64,000 nt of DNA from Lewinella sp. IMCC34183 (lineage in GTDB: Bacteria > Bacteroidota > Bacteroidia > Chitinophagales > Saprospiraceae), in NCBI RefSeq assembly GCF_003390915.1, contig NZ_QMEM01000001.1:310001-374000 (forward strand), given 5' to 3'. The position numbers and the translations under genes are program-made. Positions 42,947 to 50,978 of the stretch are shown one piece after another. The notes beneath the pieces were generated by a model that was not told the DNA's origin, did not search any database, and was given only the letters and a program-made list of their open reading frames with translations. Position 1 is the stretch's first letter; every line of letters starts with the position of its first letter.

Positions 42947-45310
42947 ATGATCCTACGTTTACTGACCAGCCTGCTGCTCCTGCTGACGGGCGGTGCTTTC
43001 ATGACCGCGCAGACCCCCTGCGGCACGGTCGACATTCTCAACCCCGCGTCCATCAGTCTATGCCAGGGCGAGCAGATCCGCCTGCAGCAGACCAACACTC
43101 TGAATAACCCGACCTACCAATGGTCCCCCGCCGCCGGCTTCGTCGACCCGGTCACGAGCGCCTCCCCGCGGGTGCGGCCCCAAGCCAGCGGGTTTATCCG
43201 CGTGACGGCTACCGGGAGCGACGGCTGTACGGTCTCCGACAGCATCTTCGTGGACGTTGACGTTCTAGTAGCCCCCCCGCTGATCGACGATCTAACCGTA
43301 TGCCAGGGCACCGACCTCTCCCTGACGGGGGGACCGGTCGACGACACCGGCAATACCATCTATACCGTCTTCTCCAATAACCGTCCCGTGACCGGCGCTA
43401 CGGCCGCGAACGGCTTCACCGTACGCGTGGATTCCGCCTCTACCTATGCTATCGTGGCCCGGTCGGAAAACGGCGCCTGCGAAGAACGACTGGAGGTTGA
43501 GGTCGACGTGATCGACGGACTGTTCGATATTCCGCAGGACACGGTCTTTGCCTGCCTGGGGGTCGATTCCATCGTTCTTACCGTCGTCGACACCCCCTTT
43601 GTCGCCAATCGGGAGATCACCTGGTCTCCTACCCGCTTCAACCTGAGCGCGCCCACGGGACGGAGCTTTACGGTGCGTCCCGTCGCCGACATCACTTACT
43701 ACGCCGAAACTACCATCAACGGCTGCCGCCGCATTGACTCGGTAGCGGTGCGCCTGGATAGCCTGCCCGCCGACCTGAGCCTGATGCTGGAGCCCGAAAA
43801 GGATCCGTACTGCCAGGGCGACACGTTCTACGTTCTTTCGCCCGTCTACGACGTCGGTGACTTCCCCATCATCGAGCACGAATGGACGACGGCCCCCGGC
43901 CTGCAGAGTCCACGCGATCTCTACAATGCCGTTTTCAATGCCCAGGATACCGCCACGCTGACCCGCATTACCCGTAATGGCGCGTGTATCGATACGGCAA
44001 CTATCGACGTCAACGTCGTCGAACCACCGGTAGTAACCTTCTCCCCCCAGGATACCACCGTATGCCCGGGAGAGATGGTCCAGATACAGGCTACCTTCCA
44101 GAGTGGAACCGGGTCGCTCGAGTGGATGGACCCGACCAATACGCTGAGCTGCACGGACTGCCTGGATCCGATAGCCACCCTGCAGACTACTACCGAGTAC
44201 ACCATCGAACTCATTACCGGGAACGACGAATGCAAGGCCGAACTCTCCTACCAGATCAACGTGGCCGAGAATCAATCGCCCGAACTCACCACCGAGGTAT
44301 TGCTTTGTCCCGGCGATTCCCGGCAGTTGATCGTTGGCGGGACCGTTCCCGGTTACACCTACCGCATCACCGGGGGCGGCATCGACACCAACAACCCCAG
44401 CGTACTGCTGAGCCCGACGGAAACGACCACCTACACCATCGAAACCACCGGCGATTGCGGTACGACCACCCAGACCCTGCAGCTTGTTCTGGCTACCGAT
44501 TACACGGTCACGGCCAGTGGCCCGTCGACGGTCTGCGCCAGTGACGTACTGAACCTGAGCGCCGCGGTAGATCCTGGTTCCATTACCGGTACCTACACCT
44601 GGCTGTTGCCGAACGGAACCACCCAGACGGGCCGGGAGATCGCCGTCAACACCCCGCAGAGCGGCACCTATACGGTAACCTTTACCGACGATCTCGGATG
44701 CAGCACTGCCTCGGACGGTATCACCGTGGAGGTCCTGGGTGAAGACATCACTCCGATCATCGTGGCCACGCTGCCCGACGGCACTACCGCCGGGGGCGGG
44801 GACGTACTCTACGCCGGCAACGATGTCGTACTTACCGTGACCAACCTGCCGGCCGGCCAGAACTTTACCTACGCCTGGACGGGCAACTACTCTCCGGGAA
44901 CCGCCTCGGGACAGGAGATCACCGTGACCGTACCCCGGCAGGACGATACCCCCCAACCGTTGAATTATTCCGTCACCGTAACCAGCGAGGAAGGGCAGTG
45001 TACCTACGATGCCAGTTTCTTTCTACCGGTCGAGCAGTCGCTGGTACAGATCCCCGACCTCTTCACACCCAACGGCGACGGGCGTAACGACGAGTTTCGG
45101 CTATTCTACAACGGAACGATCACGGACTACACCATGATCGTGTACGATCGGTGGGGACAAAAAGTCTTCACCAGCGACGATCCGCAGGAGGGCTGGGACG
45201 GTACCAAGAACGAGTCGCCGCAACCCTCCGATGTATACCTCTATCTGGCCAAATTCCGTCAGGACGGCGTGGAGCTACAGGAGGAGGGGCAGGTGACGCT
45301 CGTGCGATAA
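42947..45310 (+). CDS. Ig/PKD-like repeat protein with type IX secretion type-B sorting domain
   Basis: A 787-residue secreted protein with signal peptide ending FMTAQT. It consists of tandem beta-sandwich modules of about 80-100 residues, each starting with a Cys-containing turn such as SLCQGEQIRL, TVCQGTDLSL, TVCPGEMVQI, VLCPGDSRQL and TVCASDVLNL. The C-terminal domain from about residue 699 (IPDLFTPNGDGRNDEFRL, VYDRWGQKVFTSDD, PSDVYLYLAKF) is the type-B sorting signal. A -7-like TACTTTGG (42910-42917) precedes the start. No PorP/SprF gene follows; a membrane protein of unknown function does, 9 bp later. Confidence 0.92.
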   Translation: MILRLLTSLLLLLTGGAFMTAQTPCGTVDILNPASISLCQGEQIRLQQTNTLNNPTYQWSPAAGFVDPVTSASPRVRPQASGFIRVTATGSDGCTVSDSIFVDVDVLVAPPLIDDLTVCQGTDLSLTGGPVDDTGNTIYTVFSNNRPVTGATAANGFTVRVDSASTYAIVARSENGACEERLEVEVDVIDGLFDIPQDTVFACLGVDSIVLTVVDTPFVANREITWSPTRFNLSAPTGRSFTVRPVADITYYAETTINGCRRIDSVAVRLDSLPADLSLMLEPEKDPYCQGDTFYVLSPVYDVGDFPIIEHEWTTAPGLQSPRDLYNAVFNAQDTATLTRITRNGACIDTATIDVNVVEPPVVTFSPQDTTVCPGEMVQIQATFQSGTGSLEWMDPTNTLSCTDCLDPIATLQTTTEYTIELITGNDECKAELSYQINVAENQSPELTTEVLLCPGDSRQLIVGGTVPGYTYRITGGGIDTNNPSVLLSPTETTTYTIETTGDCGTTTQTLQLVLATDYTVTASGPSTVCASDVLNLSAAVDPGSITGTYTWLLPNGTTQTGREIAVNTPQSGTYTVTFTDDLGCSTASDGITVEVLGEDITPIIVATLPDGTTAGGGDVLYAGNDVVLTVTNLPAGQNFTYAWTGNYSPGTASGQEITVTVPRQDDTPQPLNYSVTVTSEEGQCTYDASFFLPVEQSLVQIPDLFTPNGDGRNDEFRLFYNGTITDYTMIVYDRWGQKVFTSDDPQEGWDGTKNESPQPSDVYLYLAKFRQDGVELQEEGQVTLVR

Positions 45311-45319
45311 CTTAGTGTC

Positions 45320-46645
45320 GTGGACCCCGCACGCGCACCCGACGCCGAACCCAAACCGAAATGGCTCCGCAAGCTGGAGCGAGAAAGCTGGCAGGCGGAA
45401 CTGATTATCTCTGGAGCGGCAATCGTCGGGAGCCTGCAGCTTCCGGGGCTGATCGACCAGATGGAAGGCTACTTCCTGCTAAATTACGACCGGGATTCCC
45501 TCTTCATCAGCTACATCGCTTCGATCTACTGGCGCGTCCTGGCCACCAGCCTCATCGCGACCTTCATATTTCACTTCGTGGTGCGGGCCATGTGGATTGG
45601 ACTCGTCGGACTCAACTCCGTGTATCCCGGGGGGTTCCAAACGAACGAGCGTTTTAGTCAGCACCACCAGGAAAGGATGAAGGCGGAGTTTGGCGACATT
45701 GACGGCTTTATCCGGCGCCTCGACCGCCTGGGGAGCGGGATCTTCGGTGTGGCATTCGCGCTTGCCGGGGTTTTTCTCAATTTCGGGATTGTCGGTGTGG
45801 TTTTCCTGTTCATTCATTCCTGGCTGGTGACCGCCGGCTTCACGTCCCGGCAGGTGTTTATCGGGATGGGTGTTCTGCTGGCTCCCCTGCTTCTGCTTTC
45901 CGTACTCACTATGGTGTCCCACAGCGCCCGCTATCGCGACCATCCCCTAGTCAGGCGGTACCAGTGGCCGATTTCCATGGTGGTGAGCCGATTCACGTAC
46001 CCGGTGGCGAGAAAGTACATCACCACTTCCATCAACCTGGTCACGTCCTATTACGCGGACCAGAAAGGATTCGGTTGGAAATACTTACTCGGCCTGGTGA
46101 GCCTCATTGTAGTGATGCTACTAAGCCTGCTGGCCAACCGGCAGACCCTCTACTTCATCGACAATTATTACCACCGCATAGCCAACGATTCGCTCCTCCT
46201 CGCAACCAATGTTTCGGGTAAGGAGGCATTCGACGGCATTTACGTCCGGCCGATCCTGACCGGTGAGTCGCCCATCACCTCCGAGGGGCTGACGGTCTGG
46301 ATACCCCTGCCAGAGCGGGAGATGTTCTTTTTGGAGTCAGGCTGCAGCGTCGCCCTTGTACCGGAAGGCCTTGATCGGCAAGAGGCGCGTATGCGGAGGC
46401 GGGAGTGGCTGGTACAATGTGCCGGGGAGTACCTTTCCTTCGCCGTCAACGGCGAGCCGGCGAGAGAATTCGAGCTGGAGCGGCAGTACCTGACCAATGC
46501 CGCGGGTGATCAGTACGGGATACGCGCCTTCCTGCCCGATCCGCCGTTGAGGAAAGGGAAGAATCTACTCCGGGTCACGACCCAGTACCCACACGAGGAT
46601 ACCGGCGAGCCCCGGATAGCCTACCTACCCTTCTATCATTATTAG
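45320..46645 (+). CDS. Membrane protein of unknown function
   Basis: A 441-residue protein from a GTG start 9 bp after the T9SS-B gene, suggesting an operon. The N-terminus is cytoplasmic-looking and charged (KPKWLRKLERESWQAELIISG). Five or six hydrophobic helices lie at about residues 28-48, 62-100, 142-175, 178-200 and 254-276. A C-terminal soluble domain of about 165 residues follows (with TVWIPLPEREMFFLESGC and DPPLRKGKNLLRV). No catalytic motif is visible and I do not recognise the family. The start might be later, but the GTG is the only one near the helix-rich region. Confidence 0.75.
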   Translation: MDPARAPDAEPKPKWLRKLERESWQAELIISGAAIVGSLQLPGLIDQMEGYFLLNYDRDSLFISYIASIYWRVLATSLIATFIFHFVVRAMWIGLVGLNSVYPGGFQTNERFSQHHQERMKAEFGDIDGFIRRLDRLGSGIFGVAFALAGVFLNFGIVGVVFLFIHSWLVTAGFTSRQVFIGMGVLLAPLLLLSVLTMVSHSARYRDHPLVRRYQWPISMVVSRFTYPVARKYITTSINLVTSYYADQKGFGWKYLLGLVSLIVVMLLSLLANRQTLYFIDNYYHRIANDSLLLATNVSGKEAFDGIYVRPILTGESPITSEGLTVWIPLPEREMFFLESGCSVALVPEGLDRQEARMRRREWLVQCAGEYLSFAVNGEPAREFELERQYLTNAAGDQYGIRAFLPDPPLRKGKNLLRVTTQYPHEDTGEPRIAYLPFYHY

Positions 46646-46657
46646 GGCGACAAACGT

Positions 46658-46689
46658 TTTGTTTTATCGCGGGGGATAACGTACCTTTG
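46658..46689 (+). promoter_or_regulatory. Promoter TTTG-N20-TACCTTTG of the DUF177-rpmF operon
   Basis: TTTG (46658-46661), 20 nt, then TACCTTTG (46682-46689): a complete match to the Bacteroidota -33/-7 promoter, 63 nt before the DUF177 ATG. Confidence 0.8.
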
Positions 46690-46752
46690 CGCCCACTTTG
46701 AAACGTCCCTAGGGTACCAATGGGTACCGTTCCGGTTCAAAACGATTGCCTT

Positions 46753-47319
46753 ATGTCTACTCCTTCCGCTTTTGTCTTACCCCTGAAGGGGCTTGGTAAG
46801 GGATTTTACGAGTACGACCTGAAGGTAGGGGACGGATTCCTTTCCGCCTACCCCGAGTCGCCGATCCAGCGCGCTGCGGTCGACCTTCACCTGATCGTCG
46901 ATAAGCAAAGTCGCGAAATGGTGGTGGATTTCGATTTTGCCGGCACTATCGCCACCGCGTGCGACCGTTGCCTGGCCGATATTGATCTTCCGATCCAGGA
47001 CCGTCGCCAACTCATCGTCAAGTTCACCGCGGAGGCGGATGAACAGCGCGACGAGGGAGACATCGTTTACCTGCACCCGGACACCAACGACTTCAACCTG
47101 GCGCCCTTCGTCTACGAAATGGTGGTGCTGGCCGTACCGATGATCCGTACCTACGATTGCCGGGCCGGCGAACCACCCTACCCCTGCGACGAAGACCTGC
47201 TCCACCGGATCGACGCCTCCTACGCCACCGCTGAGGAGGCCCCTACCCGTTCGGCCGATGACGAGGATGAAGATCGCTCCAGCCCCTGGGACGTACTCAA
47301 GGACCTGAATAAAAATTAA
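46753..47319 (+). CDS. YceD/DUF177-family protein
   Basis: A 188-residue cytoplasmic protein with the family core ACDRCLADIDLPIQ near residue 77 and an acidic C-terminus (SADDEDEDRSSPWDVLKDLNKN). DUF177 genes commonly precede rpmF, and the family is linked to 23S rRNA or large-subunit biogenesis. Here rpmF follows after 20 bp. The start MSTPSAF at 46753 is preferred to an ATG 11 codons earlier, which lies in the leader. Confidence 0.88.
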   Translation: MSTPSAFVLPLKGLGKGFYEYDLKVGDGFLSAYPESPIQRAAVDLHLIVDKQSREMVVDFDFAGTIATACDRCLADIDLPIQDRRQLIVKFTAEADEQRDEGDIVYLHPDTNDFNLAPFVYEMVVLAVPMIRTYDCRAGEPPYPCDEDLLHRIDASYATAEEAPTRSADDEDEDRSSPWDVLKDLNKN

Positions 47320-47339
47320 GCTTAAAACAGTTTTACGCC

Positions 47340-47570
47340 ATGGCACATCCCAAGTCCCGGATCTCGAAGCAACGCAAGCGCAAGCGTCGGACCCACTACA
47401 AGGCTTCCGCCCCTACCCTGACCACCTGCCAGACCACCGGCGAGCTGCACCAGCCCCACCGTGCCTACAAGGACAGCGAGGGTAATCTCTACTACAACGG
47501 GAACCTGCTGGTCAAAGCACCCGAGATCGTAGAGATCGACACCGAAGACAACACGGAAGACGAGGACTAG
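47340..47570 (+). CDS. rpmF: 50S ribosomal protein L32
   Basis: A 76-residue protein beginning MAHPKSRISKQRKRKRRTHY, the conserved basic start of L32. The zinc-ribbon Cys pairs of many L32 proteins are absent; only one Cys remains (TTCQTTGELHQPHRAY), so this is a zinc-independent form. The C-terminal tail is longer and acidic (EIDTEDNTEDED). A strong hairpin terminator follows. Confidence 0.95.
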   Translation: MAHPKSRISKQRKRKRRTHYKASAPTLTTCQTTGELHQPHRAYKDSEGNLYYNGNLLVKAPEIVEIDTEDNTEDED

Positions 47571-47597
47571 CCCCCGGGTTACGTTCGTTTCTTCCAT

Positions 47598-47624
47598 TAG
47601 CCCGCCGGCCCCGCCGGCGGGCTA
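47598..47624 (+). terminator. Terminator after rpmF
   Basis: A perfect 12-bp stem (TAGCCCGCCGGC with its complement) around a CCC loop, followed by TTCGTGTTTT. Confidence 0.75.
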
Positions 47625-47669
47625 TTCGTGTTTTAATAAGTCCGGGTATCTTGCGGGCAAAACAGACCC

Positions 47670-48056
47670 ATGCCCAAGCAAATCATCACCACCGACCTCG
47701 CACCCGCTCCCGTAGGCGCCTACAACCAGGCCACCCTCGCCAACGGGGTGCTCTACGTCAGCGGACAGATCGCGCTCGACCCCGCCACGGGGGACCTGCT
47801 GACCGCGGACATCGAATCGGAAACCCGCCGCGTGCTCGACAACCTCAAAGCGATCGTGGAGGCCGGCGGCAGCAGCATGGAACAGGTCCTGAAGTGCGAA
47901 GTCTTCGTGAGCGACATGGAGAACTTCGGCCGCATCAATTCCGTCTACGCGGAGTACTTCGCCGAGGATACGGCCCCCGCCCGCGCCCTGGTGCAGGTAG
48001 CCAACCTGCCGAAGTACGTCAACGTGGAGATCAGCTGCATCGCCCTGGTCGCCTAA
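47670..48056 (+). CDS. ridA: RidA-family enamine/imine deaminase
   Basis: Hydrolyses reactive 2-aminoacrylate and related enamines released by PLP enzymes. The 128-residue protein shows YNQATLANGVLYVSGQIALDP, the active-site R in APARALVQVANLPK and the closing VNVEISCIALV, all typical of the YjgF/YER057c/UK114 trimer. A -7-like TATCTTGC (47647-47654) lies 15 nt before the ATG. The UbiA-type gene follows after 13 bp, so they may share a transcript. Confidence 0.93.
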   Translation: MPKQIITTDLAPAPVGAYNQATLANGVLYVSGQIALDPATGDLLTADIESETRRVLDNLKAIVEAGGSSMEQVLKCEVFVSDMENFGRINSVYAEYFAEDTAPARALVQVANLPKYVNVEISCIALVA

Positions 48057-48069
48057 AACCGGCCGTAGC

Positions 48070-48930
48070 ATGATCACTTTCCTCCGCTTTACCCGGGCCC
48101 ACACGATCGTGGGCACTACCGTTTCCCTACTGGCGCTCTACCTGATGGCGTGCCGCCACCTGCACACCAGCGACTGGAGCATGTTTGCCGTGACACTCTT
48201 CAGTTGCCTGTGCGCCAACGTGTACATCACCGGGCTCAACCAGCTGACCGACGTAGAGATCGACCGGATCAACAAGCCCTACCTGCCGCTCGCCAGCGGT
48301 GCGTACTCCATTACGACGGGTTACCTCATCGTAGGACTCGGACTGGTACTGTCGCTCATCACCTGCTTCATCTATCCGCCCTTCCTGCCGGCCACCGTGA
48401 TCGCCAGCCTGGTGATCGGTACGGCGTACAGCGTGCCCCCGGTGCGGCTCAAGCACTACCATTTCTGGGCCGCCTTCTGCATCATCGTGGTACGCGGGCT
48501 GATCGTCAACCTGCTGCTGTACCTCCACTTCCGCTGGTGGCTGGGGGAAAACCCGGTGGTGCCCGCCACGGTCTGGCTGCTGACCGCCGCGGTGTTTACC
48601 TTCGGCATCATCATTGCGTGGTTCAAGGACCTGCCGGATACCGAAGGCGACGCCGCCTACGGCATCCGCACCCTCTCACTCGTCAAGAACCGCAAATGGG
48701 TGTTCCGTACCGGGGCCATTTTGCTGCGGCTTACGCTTCTGGGCGTGGCTATCGTGGGCTGGCAACTGGACAACCTGCCACTTGCCCTCGGACAACTCGC
48801 CCTGCTGGCCGGATTCGAGTACCTGTGCCGCCGGCTGGACTTGGAGGAGCAGCCGTCCATCGCCCGCTTTTACCAGGGGGTGTGGGTGCTCTTCTTCCTG
48901 GAGTACGGGGTGTTTGCGGTCTTCGGGTAA
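48070..48930 (+). CDS. UbiA-family prenyltransferase, homogentisate phytyltransferase-like
   Basis: A 286-residue polytopic membrane enzyme with about eight or nine helices. The first Asp-rich motif is NQLTDVEIDRINKPYLPLASG (residues about 57-77) and the second is KDLPDTEGDAAYGIRTL (residues about 187-203). Both resemble homogentisate phytyl/geranylgeranyl transferases of tocopherol and plastoquinone synthesis more than UbiA or MenA. It would join a polyprenyl diphosphate to an aromatic acceptor. No other quinone or tocopherol gene is in the window, so substrate identity is inferred from motifs only. Confidence 0.85.
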   Translation: MITFLRFTRAHTIVGTTVSLLALYLMACRHLHTSDWSMFAVTLFSCLCANVYITGLNQLTDVEIDRINKPYLPLASGAYSITTGYLIVGLGLVLSLITCFIYPPFLPATVIASLVIGTAYSVPPVRLKHYHFWAAFCIIVVRGLIVNLLLYLHFRWWLGENPVVPATVWLLTAAVFTFGIIIAWFKDLPDTEGDAAYGIRTLSLVKNRKWVFRTGAILLRLTLLGVAIVGWQLDNLPLALGQLALLAGFEYLCRRLDLEEQPSIARFYQGVWVLFFLEYGVFAVFG

Positions 48931-48934
48931 GCGG

Positions 48935-49876
48935 CTATTGCATTACGAGCCGCACGTAGTTGTCGCTCATGTCCGCAACGTCCATGCTCCCGCCGGCGGA
49001 GTCGAGCAGGCGATCCAGCACGTCCTCCAGCGAGCACGTATGACGAATCTCCAGCACGCCGTTGCCGTCTTCCACCCGCTTGCTCACGCCGAGTACGTCG
49101 GGGAAGTCCTCTACGGAGGAAGCTACCGTGCGCAGGTCGCTGTATCCAAGCCCTTCGATCAGGATGGTGGAGCTGCTGCCTTCGACGAAGGTGGGCGGCG
49201 GCAGCGACTCCCGTTCCTCGGCCAGGATGGCCACCGCCTCGATGATGGCTTCCTCGGTGGCATCCGCCATAGCCTGGGAACTGAAGAACCCGGCCCCCAC
49301 GCCGATGCCGCGGCCGCCGGCGCCACTTACGACGCCGATCTTGTTCTTCTTCTTGTCGATGGATTTAGAGACCAGGATCTCACCCGTACTGGTTTCGATG
49401 ATCTGGATGATGAAGCCTACGTGGGCCTTGACCAAACCAGCACCGCCGATTCGACCACCGACCAGGGCTCCCAGCGCGCCGCCGCCCGCATTTTCCTTGA
49501 ATTCGGTGACCTTGCCCGTAACGATCAGCTGGGCACCGGTGAGCGAGCCGATACTGGAAGCCGTACCGGGATCGACGCGGCCGGTGGTGGCAAAGTCCTG
49601 CTCGGCCAGAATGTCCTCGATCGTTTGCCGGTCCACCACGCGGTAGCAACCGGAATTGAGGAGTGCATTGGTTAACATATCCGCCATGCCGTTGCCGATA
49701 CCGCTGGAGTTTGCGTCGGAGGCGTGGTAGTCGAAGCGGCTTACGGCTACGATATTTTTTTCGTCGCGCGGCAGATCACAGGACGCTATGACGATCTCTT
49801 CCTCGGCCTTCTGAGCCAGCAGGCCCGGAGCGAGGGAACAAAAAAAGAGCGTAAGTAAAAGTGTAGTGTAGTTCAT
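48935..49876 (-). CDS. CsgG/HfaB-family exported protein
   Basis: A 313-residue protein with a cleavable signal peptide (ends GLLAQKA) rather than a lipobox. VAVSRFDYHASDANSSGIGNGMADMLTNALLNSGCYRVVDR is the CsgG N-terminal domain (split here across residues about 43-83), continuing with QLIVTGKVTEFKEN and VGFIIQIIETSTGEILVSKS. CsgG itself is a curli secretion pore, but many Bacteroidota homologues are of unknown role. A C-terminal extension (from about 225) contains a FlhF/LpoB-like alpha-beta region, ISVEGLGYSDL-type. It stands alone. There is no csgA or csgE nearby. Confidence 0.8.
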   Translation of the reverse strand: MNYTTLLLTLFFCSLAPGLLAQKAEEEIVIASCDLPRDEKNIVAVSRFDYHASDANSSGIGNGMADMLTNALLNSGCYRVVDRQTIEDILAEQDFATTGRVDPGTASSIGSLTGAQLIVTGKVTEFKENAGGGALGALVGGRIGGAGLVKAHVGFIIQIIETSTGEILVSKSIDKKKNKIGVVSGAGGRGIGVGAGFFSSQAMADATEEAIIEAVAILAEERESLPPPTFVEGSSSTILIEGLGYSDLRTVASSVEDFPDVLGVSKRVEDGNGVLEIRHTCSLEDVLDRLLDSAGGSMDVADMSDNYVRLVMQ

Positions 49877-50258
49877 AGTAAATGGGTGTAGCGTGGAAGT
49901 GAATACCCTGGTCTACGACGTACCTTCTCCCCTACCCTCCGGCGAGGGATTTCTGGAGGTAGCGGCGGAGGGAACGGGAACCGGATGAAATAGCCGGAAG
50001 GGGGAAGGGCTGCGCGAACGGCCCGTGAAATTGGAGTGGATTAGAAGGTTCGTCGGAATAGTGTGTTATGTCAAATATAATATTTGGCACCCATCCGGCA
50101 AATTATTCGCGCGGCTTATTTACCGGGCGCGGCCGCGGGTGCGATGGCCGCGGGGCTGACCGTCCTGCTCCCGGGTTCCCGCCTGTATTCCCGCCACCAA
50201 ATCCACCGGCTGCGGCACCGGTCCGCAAGCTCGCTGTCGTCAACATCCGCAACCGATT
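49877..50258. other. Intergenic region before the decayed glycosyltransferase
   Basis: About 380 bp with no supportable gene. Reading frames here are short and Arg/Pro-rich. It probably contains the csgG-like gene promoter at its left end and decayed flanking DNA of the pseudogene at its right end. Confidence 0.5.
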
Positions 50259-50852
50259 ATGAGAATAGTTATCCTTGCCCATTTCTTCGAGCCCTTTGCC
50301 GGGGCCTGGAGCTGATCACCTGTCAGTTGGTGCGGGAACTCGTCGCCCGCAACCACGACGTGGAGTTGTACGCCCGCGCCGACTCCTGCCCCACCCTGCC
50401 CGTGGTGCAGATGCTCTCGAAGGTGGCGATGCTGACCAATTTAGACGAGGGGGAGATTAACTAATCGGGCATAACCACCGACGAATTCGTCCAGACGGTT
50501 GCCTACCATGATGTGATGGCCCGCATCGCTGCCGGCGGCTACGACATCGTACACAACCATTCGTTGCACCACGTACCCAAGTTGCTCGGTAACGAGCGGG
50601 GGCGGTCCTTTATCACCTCCCTGCACCGGACAACACCAGACCGGGACGTCCGGCAGTAACCGGCAACGGCTGCTCTTTACCGACATGGCAGACATCGACC
50701 GCACGGTGTACAAAGGCATCGATCTGGACGGTTGGCAGCCCAGTTACGGTCCGAGAGAGGACTATTTCTTCTGGGCGGGCCGCATCTGTAATGAGAAGGC
50801 TCCGCACGACGCCATCGAAGCCTGCCGGCGGGTGGACGCGGCCTTCACGTAG
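50259..50852 (+). pseudogene. Decayed family-4 glycosyltransferase
   Basis: Pieces of a GT4 enzyme in order: MRIVILAHFFEPFAG from an ATG at 50259; after a one-base deletion in a G-run (about 50302), LELITCQLVRELVARNHDVELYARADS; an in-frame TAA at 50462-50464; SGITTDEFVQTVAYHDVMAR and YDIVHNHSLHHVPKLLG; another TAA at 50657-50659; then, in a different frame, VYKGIDLDGWQPSYGPREDYFFWAGRICNEKAPHDAIEACRR, ending at a TAG at 50850-50852. (Each quoted run is split at its 20-residue point only for identification.) The acceptor-side middle part and the whole C-terminus are missing, so it is dead rather than mis-sequenced. Confidence 0.85.
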
Positions 50853-50978
50853 CCGTAGCGTCCTGCCGGCGGATCGGTAAACTGGGGCAGAATCGTATTC
50901 AACCTCGCGGTCAAAAACCGCATTGTAGAGGAGCGCCGGATACCATTGCACCCGCGTCCGCGCCAGAAACTAACGTAC

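Noticed and set aside
43292..44956. Minus-strand reading frame of 554 codons opposite the second T9SS protein
   Set aside because: Low-complexity Gly/Val/Arg-rich product with no homology signature, fully antisense to a protein with a canonical sorting domain.
50613..50951. Minus-strand reading frame over the decayed glycosyltransferase
   Set aside because: Overlaps clear GT4 remnants on the plus strand and has no domain or plausible start context.
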